Shown here in pieces: positions 22,022-32,869 of a stretch of 64,000 nt of DNA (its first letter is position 1; each line of letters begins with the position of its first letter). A program made the translations under genes and the position numbers. The DNA is from Pelobates cultripes. Taxonomy: Eukaryota; Chordata; Amphibia; Anura; Pelobatidae. The stretch is from positions 2,058,038 to 2,122,037 of the forward strand of contig OW240921.1 of assembly GCA_933207985.1 (NCBI GenBank). The letters are read 5' to 3'. Under the pieces are notes generated by a model. That model was not told the origin of the DNA. It saw nothing but the letters and a program-made list of their open reading frames with translations, and did not search any database.

Positions 22022-23208
22022 TGTGACGGTTGCCCTTATGGAGAAGGCTATCTACCGTCTGGGCGTCCTCCTTCCCAGTACTGGAGACCACGGCAGAGCT
22101 CCAACTCAAGGTGGGTAGAGTGGGTAGAGCGGGGCTCTCTCCTCCAGGAGGGTATAGCTGGGGCTCTCCTTCTAGAAGGGGTAGAAGGGTAGCTGGAGAG
22201 AGCTCTTATAAGAGCTAGTAGTGATACAGTAGCTGTTCCCTACAACAAGAGACAAGGCTAAAAGTTGAGGGTAAGAAGATCTGAAAGCTTTATTGCTCTG
22301 TTTATACAAGTTTTCCAACAAGGTAACCACCCACGTGGACCTTATTGGATACTGAAACTGCAACCAATCAGGTACAGGCACATAGATAAACACTCCCACT
22401 TGTTACAGCAAATTCCTCCCCACTGCTTGGGAGATAATTGAGTTTAATAGCTGGATTAACTCAATTATCTCCAAGCGAAAAACACTTTATACATTTTTAT
22501 ACACTTTATATAACACTTTTATACACTTTTTATAACTTTGCGATTATACATCCAATATTAATAAAACTTATAGTTTCATAATAAGCATAACTAGGGGACA
22601 AACATATTCAAAAATCATTCAAATCCATTCAGCCGTTCGGGAGTTAGCTGGAAGTCATATTTTGCCCGACCGCACGCACATTTTCATGCCCAAAACAGTT
22701 CCAGAGATTTGAGCTGTGCAGCCTGTCTATTTCCCATGTTAAGTTCAGTTCAAATAGGCGAACGGCAGCCGTTTGAATTGTCGAACGAATTGTCGAACAG
22801 CGTTTGAATTGTCGAACAGCATTCAAATTGTCGAATGAGTTAGTTCCAGGGAAGGTTAAACTTCAGTGGTGTTCGTACCGTTGAGTATCCGATTTTAGTT
22901 CCATGAACTCGACAGCAAAACACAGCTGACCGCGTTTGAATGAATTAAAATGGCCGCTGCCACGTGTTCGGTTGTCGAATGGCAGCCACTTCGACTACTT
23001 CGGCACTTCAGCTGTATCCGAAGTGCCAATTTAAAAGTACAGATTTTAACAGGTAATGCCCTCCAGGGGCCATAGTCCCAGGGTAACCAGAGTCTAAGAG
23101 CATGTTCTTGGTTGGAATACAATGCTAGTACCGGGATCCACACCACAACCACTGTGAGAAGTAACAAAACCACCATAACTACTACAAACAATGAGGGGTT
23201 TTGTTACA
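22022..23208 (-). mobile_element. Solo LTR with 5-bp duplication, minus orientation
   Basis: The 5-mer CAGAC flanks it at 22017-22021 and 23209-23213. Left end TGTGACGG and right end TTGTTACA give the TG...CA form of LTRs. Orientation is from sibling copies and an AATAAA on the minus strand near 22290. A hairpin at 22425-22476 has arms GCTTGGGAGATAATTGAGTT and its complement. No internal genes remain, so it is a recombined solo LTR. It sits on the far side of the NIDO exon from the hAT element. Confidence 0.85.
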
Positions 23209-23213
23209 CAGAC

Positions 23214-23944
23214 GCTCTATTGAATGTTTGCAAAATGTTTAAGGATTTCTAAAGAATAAGTATTTAAATCTGAAATTTACTGTGGCACACAACAGCAATA
23301 ATACTCTCTACATCTAGATCATTAAGGGAAACTATAGCCCTTTATTGGGCCCAATCCCTCATACCCCCTCCAACAATGTCCCTCGGCACTGGTTCAGGCT
23401 CCTCCTCCACTCCTTCCCTTTAAACGTCAGCCGACGGGGCACCTAATGCGATGGCCGCACTAACATTAGGACTTTCCCCATAGAAAAGCATTGTATAAAA
23501 TAATAATATAATAATCCAGATTTAGGGAGCACAGACTTGCTATATTACACAAGCATAATAAATCACCTATAGCACGCCACTTCCATGTCATCATGAGAGT
23601 GATCCATCTTGTATTTCAGTTTTAGAGATAGACTGGATCCCCAGTAGATATTGATTAAAGGAAAAGAGCCCTGATTACGGCTGAATCCAAAAGGATGCTT
23701 TTATTCAGTACTTTGAGTCCTTGCACTTAACTGATTGTATGAGAGCCTTTGAGTGTTTTAAATAAGATTGTTGCCTTCCCAGCCCTTCTTTTTTAAAGAC
23801 GTGATATATTTTATCAGTAAATCTGATCGAAGATCGGGCTATAAGAATACGGTACTTTGCTTGAGGGAATAAAATGCTTTTTACATATTACTTATGCTGA
23901 ATTAATAATACATTTCCTTTTATCCAGTTATTTTATAAGTTATT
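23214..23944. other. Unassigned sequence between two solo LTRs
   Basis: AT-rich with no recognised gene. It could be part of the host intron. Confidence 0.35.
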
Positions 23945-24875
23945 TGTGACGGACCGCCTGGCACCCCGACTGGGGTACCTCTGTCAATCGCTGCTACTTG
24001 TGAGTACCATAAGCACTGCACCGGAACACCATAACCCCCACAAACCGCCGCAGCTTGGTTGGGGTCTCGCCGTCCTCCACCCACCCTGGACCCAAGACCA
24101 GGATCCGGCTACCAGTGGGTAGACCTCTCCTAGTCCAGAGAGCGTAGCAGGAACAGCTCTCATAAGAGCTAGTAATTATACTCAGGGGAGTATAGTGATT
24201 ATAGCAATCCCCAGAGTAAATGTAGTTCTCCAATCCCCCAAACATGAGCCCAAACTTCATGAAGGGGTAAACAAATCTCAACTTAATGGGAGCCACAGTT
24301 GGCCTTTTATGACAATCCCCATGCAAGGGGTACGCACCCATGGACCTTATGGGGACTCCAACACAAAACCACAGACCAATAAGAACAGTGATTAAATGCC
24401 CGACACTCCCATAACAAACATACAATTCCTCCTCCCTGCTTGGGAGATAATTGGATTAGTAACGGTACTAATTCTAATCCAATTAACTCCAAGCACAGAA
24501 AAAAACTTACTTTTTAAAAACATCCCAAAAGTACCCCAAAAATGCATAAAACTCCACAAATGTTACATCCCTAATAGCCCTGACCTGGGTGACCAACATA
24601 TGCAAAAATTACCCAGATCAGAGCATGGGTTCAGGAGTTTCCTGGAAGTCTTATTTTTGACCCACCATGGTCCCATGCCCAAAACAGTTCCAGAGAATCC
24701 GGGCTAGCGGTCGCTCTCTCTGTCTGGAGTACAAAAGTACATACTTCACATGAACAGAGCCCTTTAAAGTATTTTAGCCAGGTCTATTGCATGGGCAGAG
24801 TAATAGGGTAGGAGGATGGCCAGCAGGCTCCTCCAAGAACTCGTGGCAAACTCGGAAAAGGGGAGTTTGTCATAA
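23945..24875 (-). mobile_element. Solo LTR, minus orientation
   Basis: Starts TGTGACGGACCGCC and ends near AGTTTGTCA, matching the layout of the copies at 38680-40646 and 13130-13862 (including AGCAGGCTCCTCC near the right end). Two hairpins are present: 24438-24494 (GCTTGGGAGATAATTGGATT with its complement) and 24580-24621 (CTGACCTGGGT with ACCCAGATCAG). The right-hand end has decayed and I could not fix a target duplication. Confidence 0.75.
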
Positions 24876-24879
24876 TAGT

Positions 24880-25535
24880 TTATAGGCTTTTTACTAAATA
24901 TATGTGAGCCTTTACCTGTTTCAAGTTGATTGACTTTTGGGAGTTTGAATCCACAGAGTATATCATTCTATATATATTTGTATAATAGAGAATATTCAAC
25001 AATTAAGTATGTATGTGTTTGAGGTAATTGGGTTTGATAAATCCTTTATTATTTGGTAATTTTATTTTTGAGAATTAGTATTTTTGATTTATATATGAAG
25101 TTTACAGATGTGGAAATCCATGTCTGGTTTTATGTCTTATCTTGATTGTGCCCCAGACAGAGGGTATATCTTGAGGCTATCAGTTGCCAGACTTTTGTCT
25201 TGATAAAGTGTCAGGTAAGAGACGAAACGCGTAGACGTGGGGTATCTTAATTATCTGCCCGAGACTTACACTCAGCATCAGAGCCATATCACTTTAAAAC
25301 TGTAGCAGACTTTTTTTGTAGTTACCAGCCACAGCTTTAGTCAGGACCCCAGATTGACGTGCTCCCCTTAATTGGCATGTAGCGTCTGCACCGTTTGCTC
25401 ATGTGTGCACATGATCAGTCCATGTTGGGTTTCGGTGCTGGAAAGTAAGGCTGTGGGTGGATCGAGCATCACCTTACAAGCATCTCTTTACAATGTGACA
25501 GAATCAATTATGGAGGTAAAACTTCCCTAAGATAA
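24880..25535. mobile_element. Probable Penelope-like element remnant
   Basis: Contains GACGAAACGCGT at 25221-25232 within a decayed hammerhead-like fold (listed separately). This kind of motif is known in the terminal regions of Penelope-like retroelements. No protein-coding part remains here. The right limit is where L1-C coding begins. Confidence 0.45.
25194..25240 (+). other. Decayed hammerhead-ribozyme-like motif
   Basis: Order on the plus strand: GTC (25197-25199), TTGATAA (25200-25206), stem II GTGTC (25208-25212) and GAGAC (25219-25223) with one mismatch, GAAA (25224-25227), then palindromic ACGCGT (25227-25232), TA and GAC closing stem I. This is the layout of the minimal type I hammerheads of Penelope-like elements. 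The conserved CUGANGA core is altered at two positions (first C and the G before the last A), so it should be inactive. Confidence 0.4.
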
Positions 25536-25539
25536 AGCT

Positions 25540-27660
25540 TCTCTTAAAGATAAAAAAAAGTGCAGGTTAGCTATAGAGGTGGCAATAGAAATAGAGAATC
25601 AAATAATAAATCAAGAGGGTAGCTACATTGTCTTAGTATGCACAATTAACAGAATTACATATACATTGGTCAATCTATACCTACCTAATACAAATTATAG
25701 ATAAAATAAAAATGGGATGTATAGTTATAGCAGGTGATTTTAGATCCAAACAGCGATAAAAAAAATATTAAATGGACAAACTATGGATAAATGAATATAT
25801 AAACAAGCAAATGCACTATCAAAATATCCTGAATGAAAATGATTTATTTGATATATGGCGTGTATTACATCCGGGACATTGAGATTTTACCGATTTTTCG
25901 AAACTCCATTTGCCTCATCCTAGGATAGATATGTTGTGGGGAGAGGGAAATCTAATGGATAACATAATTAAAATAGAAATGAAAAACAACACTTAGTCAG
26001 ACCATGATTTTCTTATTAGGAGTTTGAAAGAAAAAATGGTAAAAAAGAGACACCCTACTTGGTGTATAAATGACTATGTATTATACGATAAAACAAACAT
26101 CAAACTAATTAAAGAAATCATTTACTATTATTTCTTAGAAAATAACTCCAAGGATAAATCCCCCACAACAAATTGGTGTGCGTTTTTAAATCGGTTCTAA
26201 GGGGACATGTGATAAAACTTAATACTCAATCTAAAAAGAAAAGAGGAGAAAGTCTAGCACAACTATATATAACATTTAATCAGATAGCCAACAAAAACAA
26301 ATCAGAAGAATTAAATAGCTATCAATCAGAATTGAGGGAGGTACAAGAACTTATAAACCAAAGCTAAGGAAAAAAATGAATAATAATATGGAAAAACTCA
26401 AATTAAAATATTATAGTAAAGGGAATAAAGCAGACAAAATACTCTCAGCACAATAAAAAAAAAGCAAAGTTTAAATCGAATAACCAAGATAATAAGAAAT
26501 CGAGAGATATTATAAACACCAGAAAATATAGGCCAAAGCTTTAAGGAGTATTATAGCTCTTTGTATAATTTAAAAGAGGAAAATGATAAAATAAATATAA
26601 AGAATTATTTATTAAGAGCTAAATTGAATAAAATATCAGAAACTCAAAGAAAAGATTTAAATCACCCTATAGATAAACTAGAAATAGAAACAGAGATAAA
26701 TAAGATGAAAAAAATAAAGACACCAGGCCCAGATGATCTTAGTAATCTATTTTATAAAACTTTCAAAAATCAATTAGTAGAACAATTGACCAAAACTTTC
26801 AATTATAGTGTAGCGCAAGGATTTTTTCCTACGGAAATGTTACAAGCCAACTTACTATCAATTTTAATACGGGAAACATGCTACAGCAGTTGAAAGTTAT
26901 AGGCCAATTTCACTAATTAATGGAGATACTAAGATATTATCCGCAATCTTAGCTAACAAACTGAAAAATATACTCAAGACTATAATACACCCAGACCAAA
27001 TAGGTTTCGTTCTAGGAAGAAGCGCCTCATATAATACAAGGAGAATAATCAACATTATAGATTCCATCACAAGAAATAAGAGTCCCTTGCTGACCCTGTC
27101 GATCGACGCAGAGAAAGCATTCGACAGGGTAAGTTGGGAATTCATGAGTCAATCACTACAACAATTTTTATCCAGGGATGGATATATAGAGCCAGATTAG
27201 CTTTATATACAACATCTTCAGCAAGAGTGGTTGGACCAAATTTATGCTCGAATTGGTTCTCGCTTAGTAATGGTACCAGGCAGGGATGCCCCCTGTCTCC
27301 ACTCCTTTAAATTATGTCCATTGAGTCCTTTTCAACTTGTATAAGGAATAAGAAGTATATCAAAGGATTTAGAGGTAGAGAAGGAAAGGGAACAAAAAAT
27401 AATATGTACGCGGATGATTTATTGATTACAATGTCAAACCCGAGTAGATCATTAGAACATGTTATGAAAGAGATAGAAGAATATGGACAAGTAGCAATCT
27501 ATCAAATTAATATCGATGAAACAATAATCATGGATCTCAATTTAGACAATGGCTTAAAACAAGATATTGGATGAAACAAGAGATTAACTATCTAGGAGTA
27601 AAATTAGCAAGAGATTTAAACAATATTAGAGAAATTAACTTTCTGTCACTCCTATGCCAT
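25540..27660 (+). pseudogene. L1-C ORF2, endonuclease end to RT palm
   Basis: The endonuclease part is riddled with stops, but VCTINRITYTLVNLYLPN is clear. The RT region then reads NKMKKIKTPGPDDLSNLFYK (26700-26760), SFTNWRYK region with ANKL, HPDQIGFVLGRS (26990), [15 protein letters not shown] (27100-27150), [12 protein letters not shown] (27270-27300) and NNMYADDLLI (27400-27425). Family role: nicks target DNA and reverse-transcribes the L1 RNA. The palm motif YADD is kept, but many frameshifts and stops exclude function. Reading continues, after the CR1 insertion, at 29353. Confidence 0.85.
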
Positions 27661-27661
27661 A

Positions 27662-29352
27662 CATAGAAACATAGAAACATAGAATGTGACGGCAGATAAG
27701 AACCATTCGGCCCATCTAGTCTGCCCAATTTTCTAAATGCTTTCATTAGTCCCTAGTCTTATCTTATAGTTAGGATAGCCTTATGCCTATCCCACGCATG
27801 CTTAAACTCCTTTACTGTGTTAACCTCTACCATTTCAGCTGGAAGGCTATTCCATGCATCCACTACCCTCTCAGTAAAGTAATACTTCCTGATATTATTT
27901 TTAAACCTTTGTCCCTCTAATTTAAGACTATGTCCTCTTGTTGTGGTAGTTTTTCTTCTTTTAAATATAGTCTCCTCCTTTACTGTGTTGATTCCCTTTA
28001 TATATTTAAATGTTTCTATCATATCCCCCCTGTCTCGTCTTTCCTCCAAGCTATACATGTTAAGATCCTTTAACCTTTCCTGGTAAGTTTTATCCCGCAA
28101 TCCATGAACCAGTTTAGTAGCCCTTCTCTGAACCCTCTCTAAGGTATCAATATCCTTCTGAAGATACGGTCTCCAGTACTGTGTACAATACTCCAAGTGA
28201 GGTCTCACCAGTGTTCTGTACAATGGCATGAGCACTTCCCTCTTTCTACTGCTAATACCTCTCCCTATACAACCAAGCATTCTGCTAGCATTTCCTGCTG
28301 CTCTATTACATTGTCTGCCTACCTTTAAGTCATCAGAAATAATCACCCCTAAATCCCTTTCCTCATATGTTGAGGTTAGGACTCTATCAAATATTCTGTA
28401 CTCTGCCCTTGGGTTTTTACGTCCAAGATGCATTATCTTGCACTTATCCACATTAAATGTCAGTTGCCACAATTCTGACCATTTTTCTAGTTTACCTAAA
28501 TCATTTGCCATTTGGCTTATCCCTCCTGGAACATCAACCCTGTTACATATCTTAGTATCATCAGCAAAAAGACATACCTTACCATCAAGTCCTTCTGCAA
28601 TATCACTAATAAAAATATTAAAGAGAATGGGTCCAAGTACAGATTCCTGAGGTACCCCACTGGTGACAAGTCCAAGCTTCGAATATATTCCATTAACTAC
28701 AACCCCTGTTGCCTGTCACTCAGCCACTGCCTTACCCATTCAACAATATTGGAATCCAAACTTAAAGATTGCAGTTTATTGATAAGCCTTCTATGTGCAA
28801 CAGTGTCAAAAGCCTTACTGAAATCTAGGTAAGCAATGTCTACTGCACCACCCTGATCTATAATTTTAGTTACCCAATCAAAAAAATCAATAAGATTAGT
28901 TTGGCATGATCTCCCTGAAGTAAACCCATGTTGTCTCTGATCTTGAAATCCATGTGTTTTTAGATGTTCATCAATCCTATCCTTTAACATGGTTTCCATC
29001 ACTTTCCCCACTACTGAAGTAAGACTAACTGGCCTATAGTTGCCCGACTCCTCCCTATTACCTTTCTTGTAAATGGGCACAACATTCGCTAACTTCCAAT
29101 CTTCTGGGACTACTCCTGTTAACAATGATTGGTTAAATAAATCTGTTAATGGTTTGGCTAGTACACCACTAAGCTCTTTTAATAGCTTTGGGTGTATTCC
29201 ATCAGGTCCCATTGACTTATTTGTCTTTACTTTTGACAGTTGAAATAGAACCTCTTCCTCTGTAAACTCACATGTAATAAATGACTCATTTATACTTTTT
29301 CTCAACTGAGGTCCCTTTCCTTCATTTTCATCTGTAAATACAGAACAACCAT
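27662..29352 (-). mobile_element. CR1-type LINE, 5'-truncated, nested in L1-C
   Basis: On the minus strand the element ends in repeated 8-mers of ATTCTATG/TTTCTATG type at 27662-27685, the known hallmark of CR1 3' ends. The preceding 3' region carries GCAGACTAGATGGGCCGAAT. The 5' side begins mid-frame near 29352, where L1-C coding stops and resumes. It is about 1.7 kb of an element that is normally several kb, so it is 5'-truncated. Its frame is much better preserved than that of L1-C, in line with a later insertion. Confidence 0.85.
27759..29352 (-). pseudogene. CR1 ORF2 reverse transcriptase (truncated, two main lesions)
   Basis: Order on the minus strand: TNKSMGPDGIHPKLLKEL, DWKLANVVPIYKKG, ESGNYRPVSLTSVVGKVME, AYLDFSKAFDTVAHRRLINK (palm motif A), GVPQESVLGPILFNIFISDI (normally GVPQGS), CLFADDTKIC (catalytic FADD), then a C-terminal half with CKIMHLGRKNPRAEY and LERVQRRATKLV. 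It ends with a stop at 27759-27761. A one-base loss near 28700 (after SDRQQ) shifts the frame, and the upstream ORF ends there. The missing N-terminal endonuclease is due to 5' truncation. It is non-functional but young relative to its host L1-C. Confidence 0.85.
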
Positions 29353-30135
29353 TTGTTAAAGAACTGGATAAATATAGAAACATCATGGATGGGAAGAATT
29401 AATATAATCAACTCATACATCCTCCCTAAATGGCAATATATGTTTAGGATGATTCCTTAAAATTTTTCAGATTGGTGGCTAAAAAACAAGACTAAGTTAA
29501 AATATTTTGGCACAAACCAAGTTAAATGGTGACGTTAAATTCCTGATAATTAAACACTCATTTTTGGCCAATATGTTATACCATATATATAATACTCAAG
29601 TAAGTAATCAAGAAGAAGAAGCGGGGTATCAAATAGAGTCTGAATTTTGCCATATAAAGGATTTGAGTTCTTTGCTGTGGCTACCTAAGTATTCAAATAA
29701 GATATTAATTGCCAGAAAGTCTAGTATGGATTTTGACCATCTTATAGGTTTCTGGATTAGACTAAAAATAAATGTGGAATAAGGAACCAGATCCCTGAAC
29801 ATATTAACTTAATTTCTCTGGATCAATATATTATGTACTTAGACTTGAAGGAGTGGAGACAGAGGGGCATCATAAAAATAGAGCAAATTCTAATGATAAG
29901 AAAAATAAAACCTTTCCAACAGATAACACAAGAACATAAAGTTTCAGGATCAGAGATATTATTCAATTACCTAAGAATAAAAAAATGATTTAACTACCAA
30001 TGTAATAAAAGAAAAAACAGATACAATAGACAAACTTTCTAATGTCTTACATTATGATTTAACATCTAAAGGTATAGACCTGTGGAATACAATAGAAAAT
30101 TAGAAACTTTTCCTGTTTTCCAAATATGTCAAAAT
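29353..30135 (+). pseudogene. L1-C ORF2 thumb region after the CR1 insertion
   Basis: Resumes L1-C reading with KELDKYRNIM, then PKWQYMFRMIP and WLKNKTKLKYF, the RT thumb and following part of L1 ORF2. Later pieces include SSLLWLPKYSNK and FDHLIGFWIRL. Several stops interrupt it. It ends at the target duplication of the solo LTR at 30136-30140. Confidence 0.8.
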
Positions 30136-30140
30136 GACAT

Positions 30141-31227
30141 TGTTACAAGAACCCTCCAAACTGTTATAGAAGTCACCCCTTTTTGTTCATCCAATACTCT
30201 GTTCGGTATCCAGACTGTACGAACGGTTATATCTTCGCATTCATATATATGAACGACGGACCACCCTGCCCTTGGCGTGTGCCACCAATTGACCCCGGTC
30301 ACCTTTAAAAGTACCGAACCACCGACCACCCTACGAGCGGAGCGTGCCTCTAATTAACCACCAAAGTAGCTGTGGTCTGCGGTTAACCACAGCCTAATTG
30401 ACGGTCGCAGGGCATCCACGTTCGTGTACATTTCCCTGAACTGGAAACTACAGAAAGACTCACGAACGAGGACCACCTACATCCTGGCGTGTGGCCTCAA
30501 TTAGAATATTGATAACCGCAGGTTAAGTACCCCCTTCCAGGCGTGTCCGTTCATTTCTCGAATGGCTGGGACAACCATACTGAGAACGGGGGTTCGTGCA
30601 AATGTGTAGCCGACACTCGCTCCATGAGTTTTAGGTCGAGGTCCCGCTGTCCATTGACCGACCTTAAAACATGGCTGCCATCCCGAGTTCAGGATAAAAG
30701 CAATGAATGAGACTTTGTATGACAGAAACCATCTGTTCTGTTCGTGGGATCTGAGCGCAATTCGTATACCTGATGTGCTCAGATCTGAGCTACCGAATGA
30801 ATAGTCGAACGAGCTGTATTCTCATCAAAATCATTTTGGGTGCCTGGAGATAACTAGATTGTATAACCGTTGGACTCATTATCTCCAAGCTGGACGGGTA
30901 CTATTTTGAATGATACAGTGTAATGTGATTGGTCGAATCCTTGTGTTGTACCTGTGTTCCATCAGGTCCAGAGGGGGTTGTCCCTGGACCTGGGGACTTG
31001 CATAAATTGCCATGTCTGTGTGCCATTAAACTTTAAACTAGTTTTACCCTCAACTCGCAGCCTCGACTCGTGTTGTAGGGAACCAGGAATCCTAGCTTTA
31101 CTATAGCTACTGGGAAATTCAACACTTACAGGTTTCTACCGCTTGAAGCAGCGTTCAACTCTCCAACTTCGTGAACCAGGACATCCAAGAGATCCAACCT
31201 CCTGCTAGACCGGAGGCAAACGTAACA
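30141..31227 (+). mobile_element. Solo LTR with 5-bp duplication, plus orientation, nested in L1-C
   Basis: GACAT flanks it at 30136-30140 and 31228-31232. The ends are TGTTACAAGA and ACGTAACA. Removing it restores the L1-C frame (CQND-INYTLSMREW). It carries two hairpins: 30748-30785 (GATCTGAGCGC with GTGCTCAGATC) and 30842-30900 (GCCTGGAGATAA with TTATCTCCAAGC). ATTAAA-type signals near 31025 suit the plus orientation. No internal region remains. Confidence 0.9.
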
Positions 31228-31232
31228 GACAT

Positions 31233-31610
31233 AAACTACACTTTAAGTATGAGAGAATGGTGTGAGGCATGGACAAAGGTTAAAACAGTAAGGCACTCTA
31301 TAAACTGGGCAGAAATACAATTCAAAGTAATACATAGGTGGTATTTAGTTCCCACAAGACTAAAACAAATGTGCCCTGAATATCCACCACTATGTTGGAA
31401 ATGCAATAAAGCCATTGGAACATATATCCACATATGGTGGACTTGCGACACAATTATTATTATTTGGAAAAAAAAATATTATTTTTTTATAAAAACAAAT
31501 ACTAATTTAGATTTAAATTTCACTCCAGAGATAGCCCTTCTGCATCTTAATTGGCCAAAACTAATTAATAAAACATTTTTTTTTATCATACACTGTATCT
31601 TAAGATAGAT
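31233..31610 (+). pseudogene. L1-C ORF2 C-terminal zinc-knuckle region
   Basis: A 145-codon frame covers INYTLSMREWCEAW, FKVIHRWYLVPTRLKQM and the C-x2-C-x8-H-x4-C pattern in CWKCNKAIGTYIHIWWTC. The same C-terminal block occurs in L1-A (54800-54885) and L1-B, with IHIWW or GHIWW around the histidine. This domain is needed for L1 mobility in studied elements. The frame is intact for 126 codons after the LTR although the rest of L1-C is broken. Confidence 0.85.
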
Positions 31611-32276
31611 TGCTCGTAATTGGAAAAACCCTTAAACCCCTTTGTGGATGAATATATACATCCAGCTGATATATCAAATCAACATGGAAAAGAATATTAG
31701 TAAAACTCAGGGATATAGAGATAAAATAACAAAAATATGGGAAGATGGGGCAAATCAATTAAATAGAGAAAATAATGATCAACCTTGAACGTTGAACTGA
31801 TATTATAGATTGACAATAGATCAGTTCCTAAGATGACCTCCTGAAAACCTCCCCCTTGACAATGGATCAATTTGATTTTAAATGTAATGTTTTGTATATT
31901 GCACAAGATTCTGTCTTAATATATATATCTATATACTCTACTATGTAATAATTTTATGTATAGAGCTGCCCTATATACCCTGTGAAGGTTAATGTTGATT
32001 TATTGAATACAAATATGGTTAATAACCAAGCGTTATATGTGGAATATTTCTAAATATGTATCAATCTTTAAACAGATTTTACGGGAAAAGATGGTATATG
32101 GAGAAAACCTGTTTAGTTAGTTATAATCTAGTTATATACTAAAATGTAACAATAATAAATCTGGAACAAACTTGACATGGTAGAGAGAAATCTATACAAT
32201 ATTGTATGCTTTTTTTGTAGTTTGACTTGTTATATTAATAGATTTTTATGTCTATGATGTGTCTAAAAAAAAAAAA

Positions 32277-32519
32277 ACACAAATCAGAAAAATATGAAAG
32301 ATATAAAAAATTATAGAAAATTGAACAGGTCAAAATCGACAATTAACCCTTTAGGAGCCATTGTATTAAGTTTAAAAACCCAGCTCTTTTCTGTCTTGCC
32401 TAAAATTTTAGAAAGATTTCCCCCTCTCCATAGGGGGGATAATTTTTCTATAGCATAACACTTTAAAAGCTTGGGGTCTTTATTGTGGCTAAAAAAATGT
32501 TTTGTCACTGAATGGTTTA
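32277..32519. other. Flank of L1-C, nothing recognised
   Basis: AT-rich sequence after the L1-C A-run. No gene recognised. Confidence 0.4.
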
Positions 32520-32760
32520 ACCCCTTAAGGACACAGCTTCAGAAGCTTGTCTTACTCTTAAAGGACCCCAGACCACTTCTGCTCAATGAAGTGGTCTGGG
32601 TGCCAGATCCCTCTAGTTTTAACCCTGCAGCTGAAAACATAGCAGTTTCAGAGAAACTGCTATGTTTCACTGAGGGTTAATCCAGCCTCTAGTGGCTGTC
32701 TCACATACAGCCACTAGGGGCCGCTTCCGTGATTCTCACTGTGAAAATCATTGAGTAATG
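32520..32760. repeat. Structured dispersed repeat with three hairpins
   Basis: Three stems in order: AGACCACTTC...GAAGTGGTCT (about 32569-32599), AACATAGCAGTTT-CAGAG-AAACTGCTATGTT (about 32636-32668) and CTCTAGTGGCTGT...ACAGCCACTAGGGG (about 32689-32722). The copy at 56568-56715 has the same three stems in the same order with different arm sequence. Class unknown; a MITE is likely. Confidence 0.7.
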
Positions 32761-32869
32761 CTTTCCTAGGGGTGGTTTGAATGCTCGTGCGGCTCTTGCT
32801 GTGCATGCGCGTTCAGCGCTGACTTCGGCAGGAGGAGGAGAGTTCCCCAGCGCCGAGGGATATACACAT

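Larger units (their letters stand above)
25540..32276 (+). mobile_element. L1-C: old AT-rich L1 retrotransposon, 5'-truncated, with nested CR1 and LTR
   Basis: Successive ORF2 blocks run left to right: end of the endonuclease (TYTLVNLYLPN near 25680), linker, RT core ([15 protein letters not shown] near 27100, YADD near 27410), thumb (LPKWQYMFRMIP near 29440) and the C-terminal zinc-knuckle (31390-31445). An A-run at 32263-32275 marks the 3' end. It is split by a CR1 at 27662-29352 and by a solo LTR at 30141-31227. Its AT-richness and repeated stops contrast with L1-B. ORF1 and the start of ORF2 are absent. The left edge adjoins the Penelope remnant and is not exact. Confidence 0.85.

Noticed and set aside
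27662..29352. A cellular reverse transcriptase gene
   Set aside because: The ATTCTATG-type tail, 5' truncation and nesting in L1-C mark it as a CR1 retrotransposon copy.
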